Source: Fallopia convolvulus
Taxonomy: Eukaryota > Streptophyta > Magnoliopsida > Caryophyllales > Polygonaceae
DNA: 64,000 nucleotides
Assembly: GCA_964016875.1 (NCBI GenBank)
Contig: OZ024724.1
Span: forward strand, 36,045,786-36,109,785
Reading direction: 5' to 3'
Every line of letters starts with the position of its first letter. The first letter of the stretch is position 1. The notes below the pieces were generated by a model. It was given only the letters and a program-made list of their open reading frames with translations, was not told the origin of the DNA and ran no database searches. Positions 1-10,700 of this stretch are shown here, piece after piece. A program made the translations under genes and the position numbers.

Positions 1-1027
1 GCAATCTGGAGCTTTCAGCGGACATGGATTTGGGCCGAGTCTTAGTTTTGGGCTTTGATATTTTGACTTATGGGCTTGTATGTTGGCCGAGATGTGTGTT
101 TAAGATATAATGTTTGAGGGATATTTTTAGAGACATATAAATACTTTATGTTAGTTTATTTCTAGATAACTTTTGATCAACTTTTGGAGGCTAGGGTTTT
201 CTCTCAAGGAAGACTTTGAAACCTTTGTAAGTTTGATTTCAATTTCAATTATGCATTGCTAATTTTCCTTTGTGTTTGGCTAATTAGTGAAGTTATGATT
301 TGTGTATGATTGTGAGATTTGATTGATTCTCAACGAACTTGAATGGAAATTATTCCCTGTGCTTAATTGAATCTAAACTAGGGTTTTGTTAGATTGATCA
401 CCTAATTGAATTTCTAGTTAAAACTGAATCTGATTAATTACCGGTTGGAGTTAATCTGATCAAGAGTAGACTTTGATTTATTTAGTATCGGTTGGACAAG
501 TTGATTAAAGTAGGGAATAAATTGACAAGTCACTTAGATGTCTGGTTGCTCTAGGTGTTTGTTTCTATTGATAACTTGAATCTTCATGCTGTTATTTAAT
601 TGAATCTAGAAGGTCTTCTAGGTTATTAGATAATTAGGGTTGTTAGAACTGGTTGGTCTATCAACTATAACTGAAGTTTGGGTTTTAGTCCTTAGTAGGA
701 TCATTATCCACAATAGATTATTCAAGTGAGAAGAGAATCAAGAGAATCGATGATCAATAAAGCAATATCATGATGGATCTAATTAGTTGAACACGCTTTT
801 CTCATATTTGTTAAACTTAATCATATTTGCATTCATAGTTAGTTTTCGATTTGCATAGTAGTTTAGATTAATCATTCCAAAAAAAAACCATATTAGTTAC
901 TTGGCACTTAAGAAATAGCACACTTACACGAGTCTCTGTGGGTTCGACCCTTACTTACCGCTCTACTGAGTTTGGTAAAGTTAAGGATTCTTTGATAGGT
1001 ATAACGACCACCGAAAATACTTCATCA
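1..1027 (+). mobile_element. 3' part of an LTR of the tRNA-Asp-primed non-autonomous family (family 1)
   Basis: The sequence is collinear with the LTRs of element C at 40870-41860 and 48170-49135. Shared stretches include the Ser/Leu-free AT-rich centre, a 'gagtctctgtgggttcgacc' block and a terminal 'tacttcatca'. The LTR ends in CA at 1027 and the next base starts CACTA transposase coding sequence. A TATA-like 'catataaatac' lies near 132. The window edge removes the LTR start, so it cannot be told whether this is a solo LTR or a 3' LTR. No primer-binding site follows, so it is not a 5' LTR in this orientation. Confidence 0.8.
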
Positions 1028-2276
1028 ATGAGACATTCGTCAGATGTAGAGGCATGGAGGCACTTCAATGCTGTGTGGCAAGATTTTGCATCAGAAACAG
1101 GAAATGTGAGACTAGGCTTTTGCACGGACGGTTCAATCCGTTCGGGTCGTCCGGCGCCAGTACTCATGTTGGCCTGTGATTCGGACACCCTACAATCTTC
1201 CGCCGTCAATGTTTATGCGAGAAGAGGTTATGATTTTGACAGTTATTGTAATTGGACCGAAGAGTTCGAAACAAAAGTTGGATATCTACTTGAACCCGTT
1301 GATAGCCGAGCTGAAGGATCTGTGGCTTAATGGGGTATACACATACGATTCTTGGAGGAAGCAGAATTTTGTGTTGCATGCAGTTGTAATATGGACTATT
1401 AGTGACTTCCCGACATATTCGATGTTGTTATGTATGTTGTTAATTTTACATCTGCTAATGAATTTGAAATTATTATATATAATAATCATGCATATATGAA
1501 TTGTGAAATTTAATGTGTGATACAAAATATTTGTTTGTGTAGGCTGGAGCACTATCGGGAAATACGTGTGGCCTTATTGCATGGAGGACACTAATGTATT
1601 TTATCTAACACATGGACACAAAATATGCTGGTTTGATTTTCGCAAGAGGTTTACAGAACATGATCATCGCTTTTGACACAATAAGACTGGTTTCAAGAAA
1701 GGTCGACGGGAACGTCGTGGTCCCCCGATACTCCGTGACGGATACGAGATATTAGACCAGATAAACAATCTGGGGTTGATGAAGATAACTGAAGTGGGAG
1801 CTGAGAAGAACAATGCCGCGATCAGTAGAGGTTTGGGTTGGAAGAAGAAGAACATTTTTTGGGATCTGCCTTACTGGCCCATTCCGCTGGTAAGACATAA
1901 TTTAGATGTCATGCACATTGAAAAGGATGTCTTCGATAATCTTTTCTTCACCATTCTCGATGTTCCGGGGAAGTCCAAAGACAAGTGGTCGGTCAGAAAG
2001 GATATAAAGGAATTGTGCAAGCGTCCGGAGTTGGAACTTGATGAGGAGGACAATAGCTACCCAAAGGCTTTCTATGCACTAGATCGTCATGAAAAACAAG
2101 TGCTTCTAGATTGGTTAAGATCCGTAAAATTTCTGGATGGCTACGTGTCCTATTTGAGCCGTTGCATTGACTTGCACAAGCTTAGACTTTTTGGGATGAC
2201 AAGGCATGATTGTCATGTGTTCATGCAAAGGTTGATGTCTGTTGCTTTTCGACCATTTCTTGATGACAAAGTCTAG
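1028..2276 (+). pseudogene. CACTA (En/Spm) transposase TNP2, broken
   Basis: This would be the DDE-type transposase of a CACTA element, which cuts at the terminal inverted repeats. TNP2 signatures can be read in order. 'MRHSSDVEAWRHF' and 'NVRLGFCTDG' come first, then 'TPYNLPPSMFM', then 'GVYTYDSW' and 'VVIWTISDFPTYSML'. An apparent intron (about 1420-1541) follows, and then 'RHNLDVMHIEKDVFDNL' in the long frame 1776-2276. The gene is dead: a frameshift near 1155 separates the first two blocks, and TGA at 1674-1676 replaces an expected codon after 'HRF'. The frame also ends early at 2276, before the next domain. The 5' end is cut by the LTR at 1-1027. The family is certain from the block order; exact exon limits are not. 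Confidence 0.88.
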
Positions 2277-2960
2277 GATCCCATTGCTCAGCTAAGTGCG
2301 TTCTTCAGGGACTTGACATGTTACGAGCTGAAGCCTGAGGTGGTTATGCAATTGCACAAGGAAATACTAATAATTTTGTGCAAGCTGGAGCGCATCCCCC
2401 CCACCCACCCCCCACCCCACCCCCCGTGCGTTATTTGATTCAATGGAGCACTTGCCTATTCATCTGCCACAGAAAGCTTCACTTTGTGGTCCTATCAATT
2501 ATATATGGATGTATCCCGAAGAAAGGTACAATTATATGCAGTTGTAAGATTTTGGATTTATATAATTAACTTTTATAAGAAATGGTCTTCAATGTATATT
2601 GTAGGCTCCTAAAAAGACTGAAGGCCTCAGTTGGCAACAAAGCCCACGTTGAGGGGTCAATTTTTAGTTTCTATCTCGTTAAGGAGACTTCCACATTCTG
2701 CTCGTACTACTTTAGCTCACAAGTCGCGAATAATCATATGGATATCTCCCCAAACGTGAGTTACACACTTCCAGTTGGGGTTGATCCGGGCGATTTGTCG
2801 ATTTTCACAACAACTGGTCGAACCTTGGGTAGCAGATCAAGTGGTCGTGTCCTCACAGATGATGAATTCCATGTGATCCAAACTTACATACTCATGAACT
2901 ACGTCGAAGTGGAACCCTATATTGAGTATGTTTCTATAATCTCAACGAATTAGTATTATA
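2277..2960 (+). pseudogene. CACTA TNP2 protein, DUF4218 region
   Basis: This continues the TNP2 polypeptide. 'LSAFFRDLTCYELKP', 'ILCKLERI', 'SMEHLPIHLPQKASL' and 'YIWMYPEER' match the DUF4218 region that follows Transposase_21 in plant CACTA proteins. An AT-rich intron-like stretch (2525-2604) is followed by 'LLKRLKASVGNKAHVEGS' and 'FCSYYF'. A C-rich run (2395-2424) has replaced the usual 'FPPAFFD' codons and shifts the frame. Reading on requires at least one frame change, so this is a relic. Confidence 0.8.
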
Positions 2961-3030
2961 TATATGTTGATTTGAATGAAGTAGGGGTTTAGGGTATATA
3001 AGTACGTATTTCATTCAATTACTCTTTGGT

Positions 3031-3944
3031 AGGTACTATTTGACAAACTTCGTGCGGCCGTCAAATCTAACAATAACCGATGCTGAAGAGCAAAATATTT
3101 TGGAAAGACACTTTCGCCTCTGGTTCTACTCCTATGTAAGGATTTCCTAAATTAATTTCAAATTGTATATTTGTTTATTTTAAATTGTATATATTATATA
3201 TATGTTGATTTCAAATTGCAGGCTGACAGTCCGATAGTTACAGATCCTAACATTGCAACACTTGCTCGTGGACCCTCTAAAAAAAGTGAGGACATATCCT
3301 GGTTATTTTGTGAATGGCTATTGATTCCACATGAGGGCACACGCATCAACTAGGGCCACTGACAGTAGTGGAGTTTGTGTTCTAGGACAAAGTTTTGGCA
3401 CCGACGAGGAGGACTTTATGGTGTGCTAGAGGAAATCATTGAGATGAATTACATATATCCAATCGTAAAGCGCCCTATTGTCTTTAATTGTTCATGGTTT
3501 GACACTAGAAGTCGTGGAGGAACACGCATTCACCCTCACCTAAAGCTTGTCGATGTTCATCGACATAAAATGTTGAGAATAAAAGATCGTTACATATTAG
3601 CACATCAAGCCACTGAAGTTTATTTCCTCAATTACCCAAAGATGAGGCGTGCAGATGCTGAATGGAGAGCGGTCTGTAAAGTGAAGTCACATGTGTGTCC
3701 TGATGAAGGTACGTGTGTAGACCCTCATGAGAGCGGTTCCAGGGGCGTTGCCGTTAAAGAGGCATTTCAACATGATTCTTCCCTTCCACGAGTTATCGAC
3801 GACATACAAGATACTTATCCACTTGGTCCGCTAAATGACCCAAACGGAGAGGATCATGTTGTTGAGGAACAAGCAGATATGTCTAGTGAAACTTCTGAGG
3901 GGAAGTTTGAGACTGAGACGGATATAGATGAGGAATATATGTAA
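3031..3944 (+). pseudogene. CACTA TNP2 protein, DUF4216 C-terminal region
   Basis: 'YYLTNFVRPSNLTITDAEEQ' (3031 on) leads to a GT-AG intron (3137-3222). After it come 'TDSSGVCVLGQSFGTDEEDF', 'GVLEEIIEMNY', 'CSWFDTRSRGG' and 'LAHQATEVYFLNYPK', the usual DUF4216 order. A missing T near 3417 throws the frame between 'EEDF' and 'GVLEEI', confirming decay. The remaining frame ends at 3944 with an acidic tail ('ETETDIDEEYM'). It lies in the same orientation as, and directly downstream of, the DUF4218 region, as in other CACTA TNP2 genes. Confidence 0.82.
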
Positions 3945-4764
3945 TAAGGATACACTTATTGTATTTTAATTGATTTTTCTGATAACATTATTATCATTTA
4001 TTGTTTTCTATCACTATGCTCATAATACTATTAGGATAATACTATTCGGATTCACTATTTTCTGTTACTATGCTGATAATACTGTTCAAGTTCACTATTT
4101 TCTATTACTATGCACATCACAAGTCTTCCATCCTCATCCCCATTTCCAACCATAAAAGGAGACTTCATCTCCTTCCAACATGCATTATCTAGTCTTCCAT
4201 CTTGCTCATCTCCAACTCCAAAACATCAAACCCTCACCTAAATCTTCAATTCCATCTCTCTAATTCATCCGATCTATGGCTCATCAAAGGAGAGCGTGTT
4301 CTAGGCGCACGACCGCCTTTGCTCCAGAACTCATCCATTTCTCAATCGTGTATGTGCGTGGGGATAGAGAGAGCAGAATGGAATGGAGCACCAGACCATA
4401 TCACCCATTAAGAGTTGCAATCGCTGGTTGGAGGTCATTTGGCGGGGGAGCACCACCGGGATTTTGCCGGTGTTTTCTTGAACGGTGAAGATATCACAGA
4501 CCGCATTGAGTTCAACGAAACTGTTGCCCAGCTTTGCGTGCTCGAAGGAGCTAAGATTAGGGTTGTTGCTTCTGAAAAATAAATGATGTTTGTCATATAA
4601 TTTGTAATTCAGTAAGTTGTTTGTTGATGTTTTTGCTTTACAAGAAGTAAGTGTTATTTGTACGTAAGCTGTAATGAAGTTGTTTTGTAACTTGGTTGTG
4701 TGGAAGCAATGAACTTGTTCGTTTTGTCCCATTTGAGTCATCGAACCAAATATTCTTGGTAGAA
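3945..4764 (+). other. CACTA 3' flank with a small unrecognised reading frame
   Basis: After the TNP2 stop there is an AT-rich stretch with repeated 'ctattttctattactatgc' units (about 3980-4110). A reading frame starting MAHQRRACSRR then runs 4276-4488. In the next frame 'FLNGEDITDRIEF' and 'LCVLEGAKIRVVASEK' run to a stop near 4581, so one frameshifted short protein is possible. I do not recognise it. It may be a second product of the CACTA element or captured sequence. An intron-free AT-rich tail leads into the subterminal repeats. Confidence 0.35.
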
Positions 4765-5310
4765 AGCGATCTCTAATATAGCGACCATGTGGTCGCAATC
4801 TCTAATACAGCGACCATGTGGTCGCGATCTCTAATATAGCGACCATGTGGTCGCTATACCGGTGACCATGTGGTCGCAAATGAACAACATATCGTGCAAT
4901 TGTAGTGCACGATCGTGCGCTTTGCTCTTAGAGAAAGGCAAGGGCCGTGCTATTTTTTAATGATTTTGCCGACCATATGGTCTCTAACATTAATATTTCA
5001 CCCGAAGACGACAATTTTCAGTGCGTGGTTCAATTTTTTTTTTCGCGGCCATATGGTCGCCAAATAGCAACCATATGGTCCCGAAACCGAAATTTATGGC
5101 GCCATTTTTGAAATAACTGGGGGGAAATCTGAAATTTGGGCGCTTAATCCAAAAATTTTGGGCCAACCCAAATTACGACCATATGGTTGCGAATTAGAGA
5201 CAATCTGGTCGCAAATGTTTTGATATGGCCCACAAAGGAGGAATATTGAAATTAGCGACCATGTAGCGACCGTCGCTAATTGTAGCGACTATATGGTCGC
5301 TAACCTAAAA
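4765..5310. repeat. CACTA subterminal palindrome array (copy 1)
   Basis: About eleven variants of the perfect 16-bp palindrome GCGACCATATGGTCGC (or ...CATGTGG...) are packed in 0.55 kb. Such arrays are where the CACTA DNA-binding protein docks in this class. A non-palindromic block (4885-4970, 'gatcgtgcgctttgctctt') recurs at 21225-21310 beside the second array, so both are copies of the same element end. No CACTA terminus ('tgtagtg' plus inner TIR) is seen on this copy. Confidence 0.75.
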
Positions 5311-5339
5311 TAAGAAGGCTTCCCCTTCATTTTCACCAT

Positions 5340-5790
5340 TCTTATCCCGACTCCCTCTCGCACCCTAAAATTCCACCCTCGCCGGCCGACTCCTTCTCCG
5401 CCTCCCTCCTTTGGCTCCGATCTCCTCCGGCTTCCTTCAGCTCGTCGTCCTCCTCCTCCTCCTCCCCCGCCTCTTCCACCTCAGTCCCTCGCCTCCTCCA
5501 TCTCCGTCCCTCGCCTCCTCCACCTCCGTCCCTCGCCTCCTCCTCCTCCCCGGCCGAGATATGCGCCACCTCCGTCCTCCTCCGCCTCGCCTTCCTCCGG
5601 CTTTGTCCTCCCCCGCCCCCTCCACCTCCGCCTCCTCCCCCGATATCCTTTGTCCTCTGCCTCCTCCTCCGCCAGCACCACCCCGATCCCACTCAGCCAC
5701 CAGATCTCCCGCACCCGCCCTCCTCCAAGTGCCCTGATCTCCCGCGCAGCCGCCTCGATACCCCGTGCAGCCACCCCGATCCCCCGATTT
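5340..5790. repeat. CT-rich low-complexity tract
   Basis: The tract is dominated by ctcctcc and cctccgcc on the + strand. Long reading frames exist on both strands but encode only Pro/Ser-rich or Arg/Gly/Glu-rich strings with no domain, so they are composition artefacts. It could be the 5' leader of a CACTA-borne or host transcript; nothing in it decides this. Confidence 0.6.
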
Positions 5791-5799
5791 CCGGGTATT

Positions 5800-6070
5800 T
5801 CTCAACTTAGTTGATTGTTCATTGTTGTTGAGAAAATTGATTGTTGATTGTTGTTGAGAAAATTTGATTCCGGTTTAATTGATTGTTGTTGAGAAAATTT
5901 AGAAAATTTGATTGATTGAGAAAATTGATTGTTGTTGTTGAATAAATTGATTGTGGATTTGGTATAAATTGATCGAGAAAAATTGATTGATTGAGAAATT
6001 GCATGATTGTGGAATAAATTGATTGAGAAATTGATTGTTGATTTTGTTGTATGTACACCCTCCATCGAAT
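5800..6070. repeat. TTGATTG / GAGAAAA imperfect repeats
   Basis: Irregular repeats of 'attgattgttgttgagaaaa' fill the stretch. Three-frame asparagine/serine-rich open frames on the minus strand are by-products of the repeat. Confidence 0.6.
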
Positions 6071-6259
6071 AGGCAGACATTTTTATATAAACTCCAAGGT
6101 TTGTGCACTAATCCTCACACGTTTTTTAAGGGTGCATACAATTTAGGTGAATGAACAAAAGTTTGTTGAACGTAGCTTGATCTAAGAGGATTTGATTGCA
6201 CATTAATTATAATCTAAGTCTAAGGGCATGATTTGATTGCACATCATGATGGACATTAA
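6071..6259. other. Spacer with short duplicated words
   Basis: 'gatttgattgcaca' occurs twice (6189 and 6229 region) and 'ttataatctaag' occurs here and again at 7311, just beyond the Harbinger-like element. No gene is seen. Confidence 0.5.
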
Positions 6260-7009
6260 GGTTGCATTCGAGTAATCTTTGCTGATAAGTTACTGATAAG
6301 TCGATGGTACTCATAAGTCGATTGTGCTGATAAGTTCCGATGCTTGTTTTTGAAATAAGCAAGTGGTGTTCGCTTGGAGGGTTTGCTGATTTTCAAAAGA
6401 TAATTAAGGAAATGACCAAAATACCCTTGAAAATTATTTTTTAATAAAATATTTAAAAACCTTTTTAAATTGAATTTGTGACACTGAATGAGGCAGTGAA
6501 GATATATGCCGGCAGTGAAGAACTTCTTTCTCCTGAGTCTATCGTCCGTCCTGATTCTCTCTCTGGTTCCTTCTTTGGGTTGTTTATCAGTTGAATAAGG
6601 AAAATTTGGATCTTGATTTGGTTGAAAATTTGGATCTCTCTCAAATAGAACCACAATAGACATAGAGACAGACATTAACAAAATTCAATTGAGAAGGACA
6701 TGTTCAACTGATCAATTTTTGACACAAGTTTGTAGACTTTGAGGAGGCAGAGTAGATATTTGTCGGAGATGAAGAATTCTCTCCCGAATTCGTCTTTCCG
6801 TCCTGATTCTCTTTGGTTCCTTCCTAGGGTTGTTTATCAATTAAATGGTTTTGGGTCAGTTTGAGGGGTGAATCAAAGAAGAGAGCTTCAATGGCGTAAA
6901 GGGAAGAAGCGTGCTTCGACGGCGGGTTTCAATGGCGGGCGAGGCATCAATGGCACCGAAGGAAGAAGAGGGCGTCAATGGAGTTTCTCAAGGAGGAGAG
7001 AGAGAAAAG

Positions 7010-7041
<32 letters not shown>

Positions 7042-7307
7042 CGAACAGTACGATGGAAATTGGGTGGATTTGGGGGTAGTAGAAAATTTTGATTGTAGGG
7101 CCCATGTGCTTATGTTTTTGGAGATAAGTTTGCTTATTTCAATTAAGCATGAGGGTGTTGATTATTTTTTCTGCTTATAAGCATCCAAGATAAGTTTGCT
7201 TATTTTCGAAAAGCAAATTTGCCAAACACCCATCCCGAGTGCTTATTTCTGCAAAAAAGCAACAAAGTGCTTATAAGCACACACTTTAAGCATTTTCAAA
7301 CACACCC
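6260..7307. mobile_element. Non-autonomous PIF/Harbinger-like DNA element
   Basis: The segment is flanked by TAA on both sides (6257-6259 and 7308-7310), the target duplication typical of PIF/Harbinger. Its ends are imperfect inverted repeats: GGTTGCATTCGAG at the left, GGGTGTGTTTGAA reading inward from the right. Both subterminal regions carry repeated 'gataagt/cttataagc' words that can pair. No transposase is encoded. A block at about 6486-6600 recurs, diverged, at about 6741-6845, so the element contains an internal duplication. A hAT origin is the alternative. Confidence 0.42.
7013..7042. repeat. (GA)n microsatellite
   Basis: About fifteen uninterrupted GA units inside the Harbinger-like element. 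Confidence 0.9.
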
Positions 7308-7334
7308 TAATTATAATCTAAGAGGATTTGATCC

Positions 7335-7534
7335 NNNNNNNNNNNNNNNNNNNNNNNNNNNNNNNNNNNNNNNNNNNNNNNNNNNNNNNNNNNNNNNNNN
7401 NNNNNNNNNNNNNNNNNNNNNNNNNNNNNNNNNNNNNNNNNNNNNNNNNNNNNNNNNNNNNNNNNNNNNNNNNNNNNNNNNNNNNNNNNNNNNNNNNNNN
7501 NNNNNNNNNNNNNNNNNNNNNNNNNNNNNNNNNN
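7335..7534. other. Assembly gap of 200 N
   Basis: The gap is exactly 200 N, a conventional placeholder, so its true length is unknown. Any reading frame crossing it is meaningless. The flanking sequences (up to 7334 and from 7535) show no shared repeat that would explain it. Confidence 0.99.
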
Positions 7535-7709
7535 ATCGAAGACTCGTAGGTTTGAGTCTTGAAGGGTAATTTTTATTTAATTTGCATTTATTTTTACAAA
7601 GTCCGCATTAATTAATTAATTTTTAAATAATTGTTTTTTCGGATTTAATTAGGCGCACTTCCGATGGGATCCCTCCTAGCCGGGTATGGACGTCGAGTCG
7701 CTCCGGTTG
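7535..7709. other. Unassigned sequence between the gap and the gypsy element
   Basis: AT-rich, then 'cgcacttccgatgggatccctcc', with no reading frame or repeat recognised. Confidence 0.5.
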
Positions 7710-7721
7710 TGATGTGAACCC

Positions 7722-10700
7722 AAGGTCGCGTGATCCGTATGAATTACGAACTCTCTTGGCCAGAGATAGTGTTGCCACGTCTTTAGGACCCGAATAAGAG
7801 CGTAAAGCTCTTTATCATAAGTCGGATAATTCAAAGTAGCCCATCTAGCTTCTCGCTAAAGTAAGCGATAGGCCTTTGCTCTTGAAGGAGTAAGCCGCCA
7901 ATACCGTAATCGGAAGCGTCGCACTCGATCTCGAAGCGCTTGGAAAAGTCGGACAATTGCAGGATCAGGGCGCGACACAAAGCATCTTTTAAGGCCTCGA
8001 AAGCGGCCTCATGATGTGGCATTCACTTTATTGTGGCTGCCTTCTTGGTTAAAGAATGGAGTGGCCCAACGATAGAACTAAAGTCCTTGACAAATCGTCT
8101 ATAAAACCCTGCGAGCCCCAAAAAAGATCGAACCATGGATGGGGTCGTGGGATTTGGCCACTCACGGATGGCCCGGAATTTGTTAGAATCCACTCGTAGG
8201 CCATCCTTGGATACGACAAAACAAAGAAAATTTGTCGTATTCGAGCAAAAAACACATTTGTCCAAGTTTACATACAAACAATGTTCGCGGAGGCAATCTA
8301 ACACCTACCTAAGGTGCCCCGCGTGAGAGTCCAAAGTTCGACTATAAACTAAAATGTCGTTAAAATACACGACGACCAAAAGTCCCAAAAACTTGCGTAA
8401 AACAAAGTTCATTAAACGCATGAATGTAGAAGGAGCATTAGTGAGGCCAAAGGGCATCACCAACCACTCATAAAGACCGTGTTTGGTCTTAAAAGCCGTC
8501 TTCCACTCGTCCCCTTCTTGCATCCGAATTTGATAGTAGCCGCTCCGCAAATCAATCTTGGAGAACAATACGGAACCATGCAACTCGTCGAGCATGTCGT
8601 CCAAACGGGGAATCGGGTGGCGATATTTGATGGTGATTTGGTTGATGGCACGACATTCCACGCACATCCTCCAAGACCCATCCTTTTTCGGCACCACGAT
8701 AACCGGAACCACACACGGGCTAAGGGACTCATGAACATAACCCTTGTCCAAAAGAGATTGGACTTGGCGTTGTAGCTCTTGAGTCTCCTTAGGAGACCCC
8801 CTATATGCAGCCCGGTTCGGCAATGAGGCACCGGGAATGAGATTTATGCGGTGCTCGATCCCCCGAATAGGTGGCAACACTTCGTGGAGCTCGGCAGGCA
8901 TAATATCCAAGAACTCCAGCAAAAAAGAAGTGATAAAAGGGGGTAACACATGTGTCGAATCAACGGTAATATTAAGCAATGGACACAATAAAAAAACAAG
9001 AAAAACTCCCTCGATGTGCTTGATCACATCGCGCCGACGGCAAAGGAAGAGGCGATCTTGGACCGTGCCGAGAAGCGGTGGCTTGGCATCTTCACTAATC
9101 CGAGGTGTGCCATGGGCGGAAGTTGACTGTCCAACAAAACCCTGCCAATGGGGAAGATTGGGGCCAGGCGCGCTGCTGAATTGCCTCGGTGTCGAGCTTG
9201 CACCGCTCGACACCGAATCTGGCGCCGTGTGGCGTGCTGTCGGGTATGAACTCGGCGTCCGAGGCTCTGCCTTCGGTTTTGCTCTGCGGTTCTGGTGGGA
9301 ATCCCCTGTATTACAGAATTTGTGGTGTTTGCACCAGAAGCGCCAACATAAGTGTCGCCATGGCTAGAAGCGCCGGTTGGGGTGGCATTCGGTGCGGGTG
9401 CGGCCGTGGCGTTCTCCCGTGAGTTAGCTTGTTGCCTTTCAGCTTCGTAATGTAATCTTCACTCGGAGACATAGGTAAGATGTTCACGCGTTTACCATGG
9501 TAATTGAACATGTAAGTGTTCAATCGGCCATCGTAAATCACGTGACGGTCAAACTGCCATGGACAACCAAGAAGAATATGCGTGGCATCTATGTTAGTGA
9601 CATAAAAAAGAACGGAATCAGAGTAGATACCAATTGAAAAGGAAAGGCTAACCTGTTTCGTGATTCAATGATCTCCATCATTCGAAATCAGTGCTAGCTT
9701 GTAAGGCTTCGGATGGTCCGATTGAGGCAACTTGAAGTGGTTGACGACTTTCCTTGATAAGAAATTTCCGCATCTACCCAAATCAATTATAACGCTCAAG
9801 GAGACGTTTTTCACCAAACACCGAGTATGGAAAATGTTTTCCCGTTGATCGGTTGGTACGACCTCCCTTAAGCTAAGCGCTCGACGTGTCACGAGAAAAA
9901 GCTTGTCAATGCCGGTGGCAATATCCGAGGGTGCACAATATGCACCATCATCAATCGGCGCCTCGTTGTCCTCTTCCGACTCAGTCTCGTGAACGCTCTC
10001 ATACGCCGCCGATTGAGCCGAAAACAACACGCGCTTCGTGTTGGGGCAATCCCGTTTTAAGTGGCCGAGGCCACCACATTGATAACATTCGATGTCTCGA
10101 GTCCTTTGTGGGGGAGGTGCAGCCTTGTCACGGTTTTGGCCAACCGAATGGCTCTTGGAGTCCGTCTCGGGGGTACCTACCTTGGGTTTTGAGAAAGAAG
10201 GAGTAGAAAACGGTTTAGAACCCAAAGCGGAAGGACTAGGGTTAGAACCATACCTTTGATACGCAGACGATTTTGCCCTCTTAAACTGCGTGTACAATTC
10301 CATGGTCGTGTGTATCAATCGTCCCAAGACCTTGATCGACAAGACAACCAAGAGACTGTGGATCCATTGGTGGAGTCCCGCCATGAAGCGAGACCGCAAC
10401 GTCCCTGGGAAGGGCTTATGCCAGCTTTCAAGAATAGATCTTCTAAGTAGGCAAAGAACTCCTCCAGAGTCATGGATCCTTGACGTGCGTCTTGGATCAA
10501 AATTCGGACTTTCTCCTTGTAGTCGGGGGGTATGAATTTCTGCTTCATTATAAAAACAAGTTGATGCCACTCGGCAATGGCAGCTTTACCCTTTCGGGCC
10601 CGATCCACTTCGAATCGGTTCCACCACATAGGAGCGACACCTTGAAACGAATGGTCACCACCTCGACTTTTTCGTGCTCCTCATAGTGGCAATGTTTAAG

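Noticed and set aside
4898..4908. 'tgtagtg' as a CACTA terminus of the first array
   Set aside because: The surrounding bases align through this point with 21225-21260, which is internal to the second element end, so the match is accidental.
5342..5805. Long open frames on both strands
   Set aside because: The composition is pure CT/GA low complexity (Gly/Arg/Glu or Pro/Ser strings), with no domain and several frames open at once.
7219..7569. Reading frame spanning the N gap
   Set aside because: The central two thirds is unknown sequence.
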